A stretch of 32,079 nucleotides of DNA, from the NCBI GenBank assembly GCA_031296325.1, contig JARLFY010000090.1, positions 1 to 32,079 of the forward strand, written 5' to 3'. Every line of letters begins with the position of its first letter. The first letter of the stretch is position 1. This DNA comes from Acidobacteriaceae bacterium (GTDB lineage: Bacteria > Acidobacteriota > Terriglobia > Terriglobales > Acidobacteriaceae). Shown here in pieces: positions 23,567 through 31,819 of this stretch. A program made the translations under genes and the position numbers. Below the pieces are notes generated by a model. That model worked only from the letters and a program-made list of their open reading frames with translations. It was not told the DNA's origin and ran no database searches.

Positions 23567-24271
23567 ATGCCACTCGCCGTACAACTCGCCCAGATTCGTG
23601 AAGAGATTGCCACAGCCTGCCGTCGCGCCAACCGCTCGGACTCCGAGGTTGCTCTGATGGCGGTCACCAAGACGCATCCCGCCGAGGTTGTAATGGAGGC
23701 TTACGCGGCTGGCTTGCGTCTCTTCGGCGAGAACCGTGTGCAGGAGTGGCAGGAGAAATCTACCGCCCTCGCGCACCTGACCGATGCGGAGGTTCACCTG
23801 ATTGGGCCGTTGCAGTCGAACAAAGCGGCGCGCGCGGCGGAACTCTTCCACGCCATCGACGCGGTCAACTCGCTGAAGCTCGCCACGCGGCTGGATGCGG
23901 CGGCGCGCGCACTGGGCAAGCGACTGCCTATCCTGATCGAAATTAAGCTGAGCCACGAGGAGTCTAAGCACGGCCTTGCTCCCGCCGAACTTCCGAGACT
24001 TCTGGCGGCTCTTGCACCGCTCGACGCACTCATACCCACTGGCCTGATGACCGTGCCGCCGTGGTCGGAGAATGCCGAGGACGCGCGCCCATACTTCCGC
24101 GAGTTGCGCCGTCTGCGCGACGCCTCGCTCACCGCCTGTCCTACGCTGACCCAGCTCTCGATGGGAATGTCGGGAGACTTCGCCGTCGCGATTGAGGAGG
24201 GCAGCACCTGCGTCCGCATCGGCAGCGCGCTCTTCGGGCAACGCTCCTACCCTCTGAAAGAAAAGGCTTAA
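23567..24271 (+). CDS. YggS/PLPBP family pyridoxal-phosphate homeostasis protein
   Basis: A 234-residue PLP-binding TIM-barrel protein like YggS of E. coli and human PLPBP, which buffers free PLP and has no known catalytic activity. The PLP lysine is Lys35 in MAVTKTHP. Other family segments are LFGENRVQEW, HLIGPLQSNKA, IKLSHEESKHG, PTGLMTVPPW, LSMGMSGDF and IEEGSTCVRIGSALFG, which binds the phosphate. The start codon is unusual in having AAGAGG directly against it, too close for efficient initiation, so expression may be weak or the start may be used differently. The gene is followed 102 bp later by the helicase gene on the same strand. Confidence 0.95.
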   Translation: MPLAVQLAQIREEIATACRRANRSDSEVALMAVTKTHPAEVVMEAYAAGLRLFGENRVQEWQEKSTALAHLTDAEVHLIGPLQSNKAARAAELFHAIDAVNSLKLATRLDAAARALGKRLPILIEIKLSHEESKHGLAPAELPRLLAALAPLDALIPTGLMTVPPWSENAEDARPYFRELRRLRDASLTACPTLTQLSMGMSGDFAVAIEEGSTCVRIGSALFGQRSYPLKEKA

Positions 24272-24373
24272 CACCGATTGGCTCCGATTTAACCGATCAA
24301 GGCGGATAAGACTTTTGAGGAAGCAGAGCCTTCGTCGCTACCGGATAGGGTATCTTTCAGAGAGTAGACTTCT

Positions 24374-26524
24374 GTGTCCTCGCCCATCCAAATCGCGCCC
24401 GCAACGCCCGAGCCAGCAGCCACGACGACGCTGCCGAGTCTCTACGATTTTTTCTCGCCCACGGGAATGCTCTCGCGCTCGACGCTCGCTTTCGAGCATC
24501 GCAAGGGGCAGTACGAGATGGCCCGCGCCATCGAGAAGGCCTTCGCCGACAAGCGTCACTTGATCGTCGAGGCAGGAACCGGCACGGGCAAGACGTTGGC
24601 CTATCTGCTGCCTGCGCTGCGTCTGGCGCGCGAACGCAATCAGCGCGTCATTATCTCCACCGGAACGAAGAATTTGCAGGAGCAGCTCTACTTCAAGGAC
24701 GTGCCTTTTTTGGAGTCGATCCTTGGCCCGCTGAAGGTCTGCTACATGAAGGGCCGTGGCAACTATCTGTGCAAGCACAAGCTCTACGCGCTGCGCGATT
24801 CGCCGCTGCTGACCGGGCTGGAGGAGGTCGGCCAGTTCCACGCAATTGCTGCCTGGGAGAAGACGACCGAGACCGGCGATCGCGCCGAGATTGACGCTCT
24901 GCCGGAAAACTCCGCGCTGTGGCCCAAGCTGGACGCGCGCGGCGAGGCCTGCCTCGGCCAGAGCTGCCCGGACTGGGAAAAATGTTTCATCACCACGATG
25001 CGGCGCAAGGCTCTCGAGTCCGAGATTATCATCGTCAACCACCACCTCTTCTTCGCCGACATGTCGATCAAGCTGCATTGCGGGCAGGATTCCCCCGACT
25101 GCGGCGTTCTGCCCGCCGCCGCAGTCGTCATCTTCGACGAAGCGCACGAGTTGGAGGAGGTGGCCAGCAACTACTTCGGGATCGGCCTCAGCACCCAGCG
25201 CTTCGACGAGCTGGCCCGCGATGTGGAGACCATGCTGAAGGCTAAGAGGGCCTCGACCTCCGCCATCGAGAACGCCACGGAGACGCTGCGCGAGCGTTCG
25301 CGGATGTTCTTCGCCGCGCTTCCCTACGACACGTCGCGAACGCCTCTCGCCGGACTCGACACCTCGTCGAACGCAAGTCCCTATGCGGGACTGGGCCGCA
25401 TGCCCTTCGAGCAGCGAGCAGAGTTTCTCGAAGAGTCCGGCGACACCTACACCGGCGCGCTCAACGCCCTGACGCGACTGGAGGGCGAACTCGACCGGCT
25501 AAAGAACGTGGATGAGGCTCCCGGCCTGCGCAAGCGCGCCTCCGAGATCGCCATGCACCTGAAATTCCTACTTGAATCCGACGATCCCAACACCGTCTTC
25601 TGGATCGAGCGACGCGCCGCAGGCGGAGTGCGCAACCTTGCCCGCGCTCCCGGCCACATGAGCCACCACACCCACCTGCAAGCCACGCCCATCGACGTAT
25701 CGCGGCTCATGGCCGCCGCACTCTTCGAGGCCTACAGCTCGGTCATTCTCACCTCAGCGACGCTCACCGTGGCCTCCAGCGCAGGCACATCCTCCGGCGA
25801 CGAGAAGCCCTCCGGCTTCGCGCACATCTCGCGACGGCTTGGCCTAACTATGGCGCGCGAGCTGGTCGTTCCCTCGCACTTCGACTACCCGCGCCAGGCG
25901 CTGCTCTACCTGCCTCCGGGAATGCCCGACCCGCGCGAACCGGATTTCTTTCCGCAGGCGATCGAGCGGACGCGCCGTGTCCTGGAGCTATCGCACGGTC
26001 GCGCCTTCTGCCTCTTCACCAGCTACGCCCAGATGCGCGCCACCCACGAGCGTCTCTGCGCCGAGCTGCCCTACCCGCTTCTGCTGCAAGGCACCGCCCC
26101 GCGCAACGTTCTGCTCGATCAGTTTCGCGAGACTCCCAACGCGGTTCTCTTCGGCACGTCGAGCTTCTGGCAGGGCGTAGACGTGCAGGGCGAGCAGCTT
26201 AGTTGCGTCATCATCGACAAGCTGCCCTTCGCCGTGCCGTCCGATCCGGTGGTCAAGGCGCGCATGGACGCGATTACGGCGGCTGGAGGAAGCTCCTTCT
26301 TCGACTATCAGGTACCCAGCGCGGTCATTACGCTGAAGCAGGGCTTCGGACGGCTGATCCGCTCGCTGGAGGATCGCGGCGTGCTGATGCTGCTCGATCC
26401 ACGCATCCAACGACAGCGCTACGGACGCATCTTCCTCGACTCGTTACCCCCCTACCGCATGACGCAGAGCATCGAAGACGTAGAAGAATTCTTCGCTGTA
26501 GGCGCAGCACCGAGCAAGACTTAG
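24374..26524 (+). CDS. DinG/XPD-family ATP-dependent DNA helicase
   Basis: A 716-residue superfamily 2, 5'-to-3' Fe-S helicase of the DinG/YoaA type, acting in DNA repair or in resolving R-loops and collided forks. Helicase motif I is EAGTGTGKT with Lys73, motif Ia TGTKNLQEQL, and motif II the DEAH box in VVIFDEAHELEE. Between them are cysteines that fit the 4Fe-4S cluster: NYLCKHKL, then EACLGQSCPDWEKCF. The C-terminal half has SSFWQGVDVQGEQL, IDKLPFAVPSDP and motif VI QGFGRLIRS. There is no N-terminal exonuclease domain. The start is GTG with a weak site. The call to this family is firm. Which subgroup it belongs to is not clear. Confidence 0.93.
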   Translation: MSSPIQIAPATPEPAATTTLPSLYDFFSPTGMLSRSTLAFEHRKGQYEMARAIEKAFADKRHLIVEAGTGTGKTLAYLLPALRLARERNQRVIISTGTKNLQEQLYFKDVPFLESILGPLKVCYMKGRGNYLCKHKLYALRDSPLLTGLEEVGQFHAIAAWEKTTETGDRAEIDALPENSALWPKLDARGEACLGQSCPDWEKCFITTMRRKALESEIIIVNHHLFFADMSIKLHCGQDSPDCGVLPAAAVVIFDEAHELEEVASNYFGIGLSTQRFDELARDVETMLKAKRASTSAIENATETLRERSRMFFAALPYDTSRTPLAGLDTSSNASPYAGLGRMPFEQRAEFLEESGDTYTGALNALTRLEGELDRLKNVDEAPGLRKRASEIAMHLKFLLESDDPNTVFWIERRAAGGVRNLARAPGHMSHHTHLQATPIDVSRLMAAALFEAYSSVILTSATLTVASSAGTSSGDEKPSGFAHISRRLGLTMARELVVPSHFDYPRQALLYLPPGMPDPREPDFFPQAIERTRRVLELSHGRAFCLFTSYAQMRATHERLCAELPYPLLLQGTAPRNVLLDQFRETPNAVLFGTSSFWQGVDVQGEQLSCVIIDKLPFAVPSDPVVKARMDAITAAGGSSFFDYQVPSAVITLKQGFGRLIRSLEDRGVLMLLDPRIQRQRYGRIFLDSLPPYRMTQSIEDVEEFFAVGAAPSKT

Positions 26525-26574
26525 AACATTTTCAGCGTTGAGAAGAGCTGTCTTGCGTCCGTCGCCCTCGCGCA

Positions 26575-27552
26575 TCAATGATGGCGAGCGACCACCACCA
26601 GCAACGCCAGAATCAGCAGCGGGATCAGAATAAAGGTCGCGATCAGCAGGTTCCGATGCGCTGGAGGCGACTCGCGCCGCTTCCAGTTGGAGAGTTCGCT
26701 GCGGTTGGCCACGCCAACCAGATCCTGATGCTCCAGATCGTAGGCAAACTCACGCGCACTGGCGTAGCGATTCTTCGGATCGCGTTCCAGCGCACGGTAG
26801 ATGATCTCCTGAAGCTGCGGAGTAATGGACGGCTCCAGTTCGCAGGGCGGCGGCGGATAGTTGATTAGCCGGTCGTTCATCACCGCGAAGGGGTTGGCTC
26901 CGGTAAAAGGAACCGTGCCGGTCAGCATCTCGTACAACATGATGCCCATGGCGTAGAGATCGCTGCGCGCATCGCCGCGTTTGCCGCGAACCTGCTCGGG
27001 CGAGATGTAGTCCGGAGTTCCCATGCCCTGTGAGAAGTTGCCGAAGGTCAGCCTGCGCGCTCCGGCGTTGGCCGCGATGCCAAAGTCGATCAATTTGATC
27101 TCGTCCTGATCGTTGACCATGATGTTTTCCGGTTTCATGTCGCGATGCGCCACACCGTTGGTGTGAATATACTCCAACGCCTTGCAGATTCCGATGGACA
27201 GCTTGACCGCGCGATCGACGGGAAGCTTGGGCTGTTCGCGCAGAATCTGGCGCAGCAGACGACCCTCAACCCACTCCATCGCCATGTAGACCTGGCTGCG
27301 GTCGGGCGTAGGATAGACCTTCATCACGCCGGGATGATCGAGACGTGTGCCGATGTCTGCCTCGCGCGTGAAGCGCTCAAACATGGCAGGATCACACTCG
27401 ATCTCGGGATGCGGAACCTTGATGGCCACCTGAATCCCGTTCGTGGTATCGATGGCGCGATAGACCGTTGCCATGCCGCTGGTCGCGACAGTGCCCTCGA
27501 TGCGGTACTGGTCGATCTGATCGCCAGCCTGAATGGAATGAGTAGGGGACAT
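26575..27552 (-). CDS. Membrane-anchored Ser/Thr protein kinase (Hanks type)
   Basis: A 325-residue kinase with a C-terminal membrane helix (LLIATFILIPLLILALLVVVA, residues about 300-320), followed by ARHH. Conserved kinase features are VAIKVP (Lys), HRDMKPEN in the catalytic loop, LIDFGIA (DFG), GTPDYISPEQ in the activation segment, and RSDLYAMGIMLYEMLTG. The glycine-rich loop is unusual: VATSGMATVYRA lacks the first two glycines of GxGxxG. No extracellular domain follows the helix. It starts 3 bp after the PP2C gene with no ribosome binding site of its own (TAAATTATG), so it is translated by coupling. Targets are unknown. The two form a reversible phosphorylation pair. Confidence 0.94.
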   Translation of the reverse strand: MSPTHSIQAGDQIDQYRIEGTVATSGMATVYRAIDTTNGIQVAIKVPHPEIECDPAMFERFTREADIGTRLDHPGVMKVYPTPDRSQVYMAMEWVEGRLLRQILREQPKLPVDRAVKLSIGICKALEYIHTNGVAHRDMKPENIMVNDQDEIKLIDFGIAANAGARRLTFGNFSQGMGTPDYISPEQVRGKRGDARSDLYAMGIMLYEMLTGTVPFTGANPFAVMNDRLINYPPPPCELEPSITPQLQEIIYRALERDPKNRYASAREFAYDLEHQDLVGVANRSELSNWKRRESPPAHRNLLIATFILIPLLILALLVVVARHH

Positions 27553-27555
27553 AAT

Positions 27556-28425
27556 TTATAGGAGCCGATACGGACGACCACGGTAAAGTCCCATGCGCTC
27601 AACCGAGCGAATGCGGATCAACTGAACACTTACGTTATCATATCCGCCAGCAGCGTTTGCCGCCGCAATCAGGGTAGACGCGGCCTGATCGAGATTTGGG
27701 GTGGACCGTATGATCTGCTGAATCTCCTCGTCGATCACATAGCCATGCAGCCCGTCGGAGCAGAGCAGAAGAACGTCTCCCGGCATGATGTTGACCGTAA
27801 TCGTGTCGGCAGCGACAAAGAGTTCATTACCCAGGCAGCGCGTAAGAATATGTCGATTGGCAGCGGTTGCAGCCTCGGCCTTGGAGATAAGGCCGAGGCG
27901 AACCTGCTCGTCCACCATCGTGTGATCGTGCGTCAGCGCAGTTAGATTGCCGTTGCGGAACATATAGCAACGCGAATCGCCGACGTGCGAGATGACCGCC
28001 GAATCAAAGCGAAGCGCGCAGAGGACCAGTGTGCTGGCCATATGTGAGCCGCTGGGGATGATCGCGCCGCCGGGATCGGAGTAGCGCGCATCCGAGCGAT
28101 TGGGAGCGGCATTGCCTTCGTCCACAATAGCGTGGTTGGCTTCCTGTACCAGCTTCGGCAGCAGCGAGACGTGCATGATGCCCTTGGGAATCTTGCGAAA
28201 TCCCTCCTGCACCTTTTCAATGGCGAGGCGCGATGCGACCTCTCCGCGCTCTTGTCCGCCGACTCCATCGGCCAGAGCGAAGAGCCAGCCCTGCGACTGC
28301 ACCTGTGCGGGGGAAGACGGGATCACGTGGCCGAGATAGTCTTCGTTGTGGTCGCGCGTAAGTCCAGCGTCGGATAGTTCTGCAAATTCGAGATCAAGCA
28401 TAGGAATCAGCCAGTCAGAAACCAT
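27556..28425 (-). CDS. PP2C-family Ser/Thr protein phosphatase
   Basis: A PPM/PP2C phosphatase of 289 residues, which removes phosphate from Ser/Thr using two metal ions. The metal-binding and structural motifs are all present: TRDHNEDYLG, LFALADGVGGQERGEVAS, ISHVGDSRCY, LCSDGLHGYV, and GGYDNVSVQLI. It immediately precedes the kinase gene and is presumed to dephosphorylate the kinase or its targets. The start is uncertain: ATG 28425 gives MVSDWLIP..., whereas ATG 28401 gives MLDLEFAELSDAG, the more usual family start. Neither has a clear ribosome binding site. No membrane segment. Confidence 0.94.
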   Translation of the reverse strand: MVSDWLIPMLDLEFAELSDAGLTRDHNEDYLGHVIPSSPAQVQSQGWLFALADGVGGQERGEVASRLAIEKVQEGFRKIPKGIMHVSLLPKLVQEANHAIVDEGNAAPNRSDARYSDPGGAIIPSGSHMASTLVLCALRFDSAVISHVGDSRCYMFRNGNLTALTHDHTMVDEQVRLGLISKAEAATAANRHILTRCLGNELFVAADTITVNIMPGDVLLLCSDGLHGYVIDEEIQQIIRSTPNLDQAASTLIAAANAAGGYDNVSVQLIRIRSVERMGLYRGRPYRLL

Positions 28426-28507
28426 GTACAGTTATGCGGTTAGTCCGCAGGTAAATAAATGGCAGCCATTCTTTATAAATACCAATAATTGTCAGGATAT
28501 AAATATA

Positions 28508-28548
28508 GATGCATCCGGCGAAGGATCAAACCCTTCGCCGGATGCATC
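28508..28548 (-). terminator. Terminator of the permease gene
   Basis: A perfect 17-bp stem, GATGCATCCGGCGAAGG (28508-28524) with its complement (28532-28548), loop of 7. On the minus strand it lies 5 bases after the permease stop and is followed by TATATTTATAT. It also separates the permease from the PP2C promoter. Confidence 0.7.
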
Positions 28549-28552
28549 TGGT

Positions 28553-30349
28553 TTATGCAACTATTTTTTCTTCGAGCAGAGCAGACTTGCCATGCTCCTT
28601 GCCGATTCTGGAGAAGTGGAAGAAACCATAGACCGCCCAGAGTCCAGCAATTCCGAGCGCCAGATACGGCTCTTTCCATGTTCCCAATCCGATGAACGGA
28701 GCGGCGAGGTAGAAGCCCATGCAGACGACGTTCGCCAGCAATCCGAAGATCGGAATGAGCGTGTGGCGGACGAAGCTGTGATCGGGGCGACCTCTGAAGG
28801 CCACGATGCAGGTCAAGCAGCTTAGCGCGTAGAGAAGGAACGTGCCGAAGTTGGAGACCAGCGTGACGGTCAGCAGAGTGTTGGGTAGAGCAGCCATCCG
28901 TTCGTGCGTGGTATAGCCGAAGCTGGACCAGAAGCCCTGCGGAATGGATGCGATCGAAGCAGCGGTCGGGGCAGCACCGTCGCCAAAGGCATAGACAACA
29001 GCGATGCAACCTACGATGGCAGAGATCGTCGCCAGCGTCCAGATAGCGCGATGCGGAGTCAGGTTCTTGGCATGAAGGCCGCCGAAGTTTCCGCCGATCT
29101 CCTTGTCCTTGCCCATTGCATAGGTCACACGAGCGCCTGTGTTGATGCAGGAGAGCGTGGTTCCAATCAGCGCGAGGAAGACCGTGAGAGCTTCGATCAG
29201 CATGAAGGCGCGACCATGACCATGGAAGAGATAATCTCCGACCAGAATCATCATGTCGCCGATGGGAGCCGAAGACGCGCTTGCACTCGTCATCGGATAG
29301 CCGCTATTCAATAAGAAATTTGCAGCAAAGTATTCAAAGCAGTAGAAGAGCGCCCCCTGCACGACCAGAGAGGTAATAACTGCAATGGGAATATCGCGCT
29401 TGGCGTTCTTCGCTTCTCCGCCCATCGAGGTTACCGACTCGAAGCCAACCAGAATCAGAATGGCAACCGTCGCCTGAACAAATACCCAGCTGAACTTGTG
29501 CGGGCTGATGACCGACAGCGCGTTGGGATGAGCAAGGAAGTTGCCCGAAGCATCATACGCATCGTAGCTGACGTGGAAGGGAACGATGTTTCCCGAGGCA
29601 TCCTTCTTGGGTAGAGGAACGCCCGAAGCATCGCGAACGATGGTGTCGGTGGAGACGCCATTGGTCACAACCGGAGTGGTCTGGAACTCATAGGTATACG
29701 CATCGCCCGAGCTGGAGTCGAACTGATACGCAGGAGATCCGGCGGGGTGATTGGTGCGATAGCTGAGAGCGCAGACAGCGAATACCAGCAGAGCCGTTAC
29801 CTGAATGGCGTTGATGGCAAGGTTGACCGACGTTGAGCTATTGACGCCGCGGTGAGCAATCGACGCGATCGAGAAGGCATAGAAGATCGCGCAGGCCATC
29901 ATGAAGAAGATGCCGGGGTTGGAGGCGCTCATGAAGTTGGGATAGAGCGTACCGACGATATAGCCAGTAAATACGCCCATAACGCCGACCATCACGCCAG
30001 GGTAGACCCAGTAGTAAAGATGAGATGCCCATCCTACAATGAACTTCGAGATGCGGGCGTAACGCCACGCCTTGTCGTTATTGAGGAAGGACTGCTCGGC
30101 AAAGTAGTAGGAACTACCCGTGCCAGGATAGAGCTTCGCCATCTCCGCATAACAGACCGCAGTCGCCAGACAGAGAATCAAAGCGCCAACAATGCCCATC
30201 CACATCGCCGGTCCAGTGACGCCGGTTGCGCCCTGAATAGCAAAGGTTAACCAAAGAAATGCGCCCGGGGCTATCAACGCCATCGCGTTACTCGTAAGCC
30301 CGGTAAGACTTAGCGTTTTTTTCATCTCGCCTGTTGTAACGTCTGCCAT
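28553..30349 (-). CDS. APC-superfamily amino acid permease
   Basis: A 598-residue inner-membrane transporter. The N-terminal segment SLTGLTSNAMALIAPGAFLWLTF is typical of APC proteins, followed by about 12 predicted hydrophobic segments, the conserved region ILVGFESVTSMGGEAKNAKRDIPIAV in the middle, and LIGTTLSCINTGARVTYAMGKDKEI. It is longer than the roughly 450-500 residues usual, mostly because of a hydrophilic stretch of about 80 residues (about 215-290) between membrane segments, with DASG three times. Substrate cannot be read. No close ribosome binding site beyond GAGAACATG context (AGGAGAGAAC before ATG). The porin gene lies upstream on the same strand, separated by hairpins. It may work with the porin for uptake. 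Confidence 0.9.
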   Translation of the reverse strand: MADVTTGEMKKTLSLTGLTSNAMALIAPGAFLWLTFAIQGATGVTGPAMWMGIVGALILCLATAVCYAEMAKLYPGTGSSYYFAEQSFLNNDKAWRYARISKFIVGWASHLYYWVYPGVMVGVMGVFTGYIVGTLYPNFMSASNPGIFFMMACAIFYAFSIASIAHRGVNSSTSVNLAINAIQVTALLVFAVCALSYRTNHPAGSPAYQFDSSSGDAYTYEFQTTPVVTNGVSTDTIVRDASGVPLPKKDASGNIVPFHVSYDAYDASGNFLAHPNALSVISPHKFSWVFVQATVAILILVGFESVTSMGGEAKNAKRDIPIAVITSLVVQGALFYCFEYFAANFLLNSGYPMTSASASSAPIGDMMILVGDYLFHGHGRAFMLIEALTVFLALIGTTLSCINTGARVTYAMGKDKEIGGNFGGLHAKNLTPHRAIWTLATISAIVGCIAVVYAFGDGAAPTAASIASIPQGFWSSFGYTTHERMAALPNTLLTVTLVSNFGTFLLYALSCLTCIVAFRGRPDHSFVRHTLIPIFGLLANVVCMGFYLAAPFIGLGTWKEPYLALGIAGLWAVYGFFHFSRIGKEHGKSALLEEKIVA

Positions 30350-30643
30350 GTTCTCTCCTAAGTAAATCAGCGTCTCCAGCGTGGTTCGCCGGGTTGAAGA
30401 AGTTGAATCTGTCGTATCTACTCTATTTCCTGAAGTCGAGAAATATTATTTGAAACAATCGCGTCGGAAAATAAACGCAGTTATGGGTTTGGATAAAAGA
30501 GCTATCTCTTCGATCCATGTGGTTGAGAGTTTTGGTAGAGGCTTCAAGATAAGTTGACTTGAAGCCTCCACCGAATTGTTGTCTATTTTTACTTGGAGAC
30601 CTGAGTCGGTCTCTTCTAGTTTTTAGTTAGAGGGAGACCCAAA
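30350..30643. other. Spacer between porin and permease genes
   Basis: A 294-bp spacer, minus-strand genes on both sides. At 30534-30572 the arms GAGGCTTCAAG (30538-30548) and CTTGAAGCCTC (30558-30568) form an 11-bp perfect stem, extendable with one mismatch to 15. At 30596-30613 GAGACC-TGAGTC-GGTCTC is a smaller hairpin. These may end the porin transcript. The left 180 bp should hold the permease promoter. No box is clear. Confidence 0.5.
30534..30572 (-). terminator. Probable terminator of the porin gene
   Basis: Perfect 11-bp stem, extendable with one mismatch to 15 bp, 9-base loop, about 75 bp past the porin stop on the minus strand. TACCAAAAC follows, so there is no good U-tract. Confidence 0.4.
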
Positions 30644-31819
30644 CTAGCGCTTGGGTCCGAAGAACGCGATCAGGCCAAGGGTCAACGTGGACTGATTCTT
30701 TGCGCTCTCAAAGGTTCCCTTGTTGAAGACCGCAGCGTCCGACCAGTCGTAGCGATACTCTGCACGCGTCAGCAGACCAGCCGCCCACTTGTACTCATAG
30801 GTTCCGGTGAACTCGTCAAGATGCTGCCGTGTTCCGGTTGCAGCTCCCTGATCGAAGAAGTACTCATAGCGACCGACGAGTGCCGCATTGGCAGTGACCT
30901 GACCACGAGCCGAAGCAGCGATTCCCTGCCAGTGGGTCGATGTCGCCTTCATAGCTGGGGACACATGAAGTACCGCAGCCACAGCAGGAATATTATTCAT
31001 GCCGTAGTCGTAGTTGACGTAGTAGTTAAACTTCGTATTGGGCGTCATCAACAGGGTTGTGTCGATCAGGTTGCGATAGCCATTCTGGGTATCGGTGTTC
31101 TCTGGCCCAACGTAGTAGTTGGTGTTCCATGTGTACTTCGGCTTCACCAATGCACTGGTCACGCCGATGGTAACTCCGCCGTTGTTGTCGGTCGTGTTAT
31201 TCCATCCGTTGACTACCTGTGCGCCGACGGTCCAGGTCTTGGTGACCGGCATCGTGGTGCGCAGTCCGAAGTGATAAACCGGAATCGCATAGCTGAACAG
31301 AAGACCGTGCGAGTAGCTCCAGTTGTTCATCGTCTCGACCACTTCCTGTCCGGCCGAGGTTACGAACTGACCGAAGTCCATCTCGAATCCCTTGGCTTTG
31401 GGCGGCTTCACGCTGATATAGGCCTGCTCGATGTAGTTGTCGTTGCTCGAATCGGCAGAGTTGTGAATCAGGGTGTTGGTGCGACCCAGAAGGATGTCCA
31501 CATGCGCGCCAACCGGATCGGCATCGTGGTTCAGAGTGAGCTTTGCAGCCTCCAACGAGAACTGGTCGGTCTTGTCGTCGAAGGTATACAGATTGCTGGT
31601 CTGGCCATCCGCAGCGTTGCTGGGGCGGTTGGCGTTGTAGCTATAGTAGCCGTCGATGTAACCGCTGACGTCAACCGAGCCAACGCTCCAAACAGGGGCA
31701 GCGGCGGGCGTGGCGGCGGCAGGGGTAGCCGCTGGGGCAGCCTGCGCGTAGCAAGCAGCCGTCAAAGTCGCGAGGGAAGCCAATATAACAACGTGGCGAG
31801 CAATGCGTTGTGATTTCAT
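30644..31819 (-). CDS. BBP2-family (OmpL-like) outer-membrane beta-barrel porin
   Basis: A 391-residue outer-membrane protein. A signal peptide (about residues 1-26, ending CYAQA) is followed by an Ala/Pro linker (APAATPAAATPAAAP) and a barrel of alternating strands rich in Tyr, Asn and Gly. It begins VDVSGYIDGYYSYNANRPSN and contains FSLEAAKLTLNHDADPVGAHVDILLGR, IEQAYISVK, FEMDFGQFVTSAGQEVVET and NWSYSHGLLFSYAIPVYHFGLR, features of the putative beta-barrel porin-2 family common in Acidobacteriota and other soil bacteria. It ends LGLIAFFGPKR. Such porins let small solutes into the periplasm. Substrate unknown. The ATG has only a distant GAGAG. The permease gene lies downstream. Confidence 0.88.
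   Translation of the reverse strand: MKSQRIARHVVILASLATLTAACYAQAAPAATPAAATPAAAPVWSVGSVDVSGYIDGYYSYNANRPSNAADGQTSNLYTFDDKTDQFSLEAAKLTLNHDADPVGAHVDILLGRTNTLIHNSADSSNDNYIEQAYISVKPPKAKGFEMDFGQFVTSAGQEVVETMNNWSYSHGLLFSYAIPVYHFGLRTTMPVTKTWTVGAQVVNGWNNTTDNNGGVTIGVTSALVKPKYTWNTNYYVGPENTDTQNGYRNLIDTTLLMTPNTKFNYYVNYDYGMNNIPAVAAVLHVSPAMKATSTHWQGIAASARGQVTANAALVGRYEYFFDQGAATGTRQHLDEFTGTYEYKWAAGLLTRAEYRYDWSDAAVFNKGTFESAKNQSTLTLGLIAFFGPKR

Noticed and set aside
26490-26510. Palindrome GAAGAATTC-like inside the helicase gene
   Set aside because: It falls within ordinary codons and does not match the dispersed element beyond a few bases.
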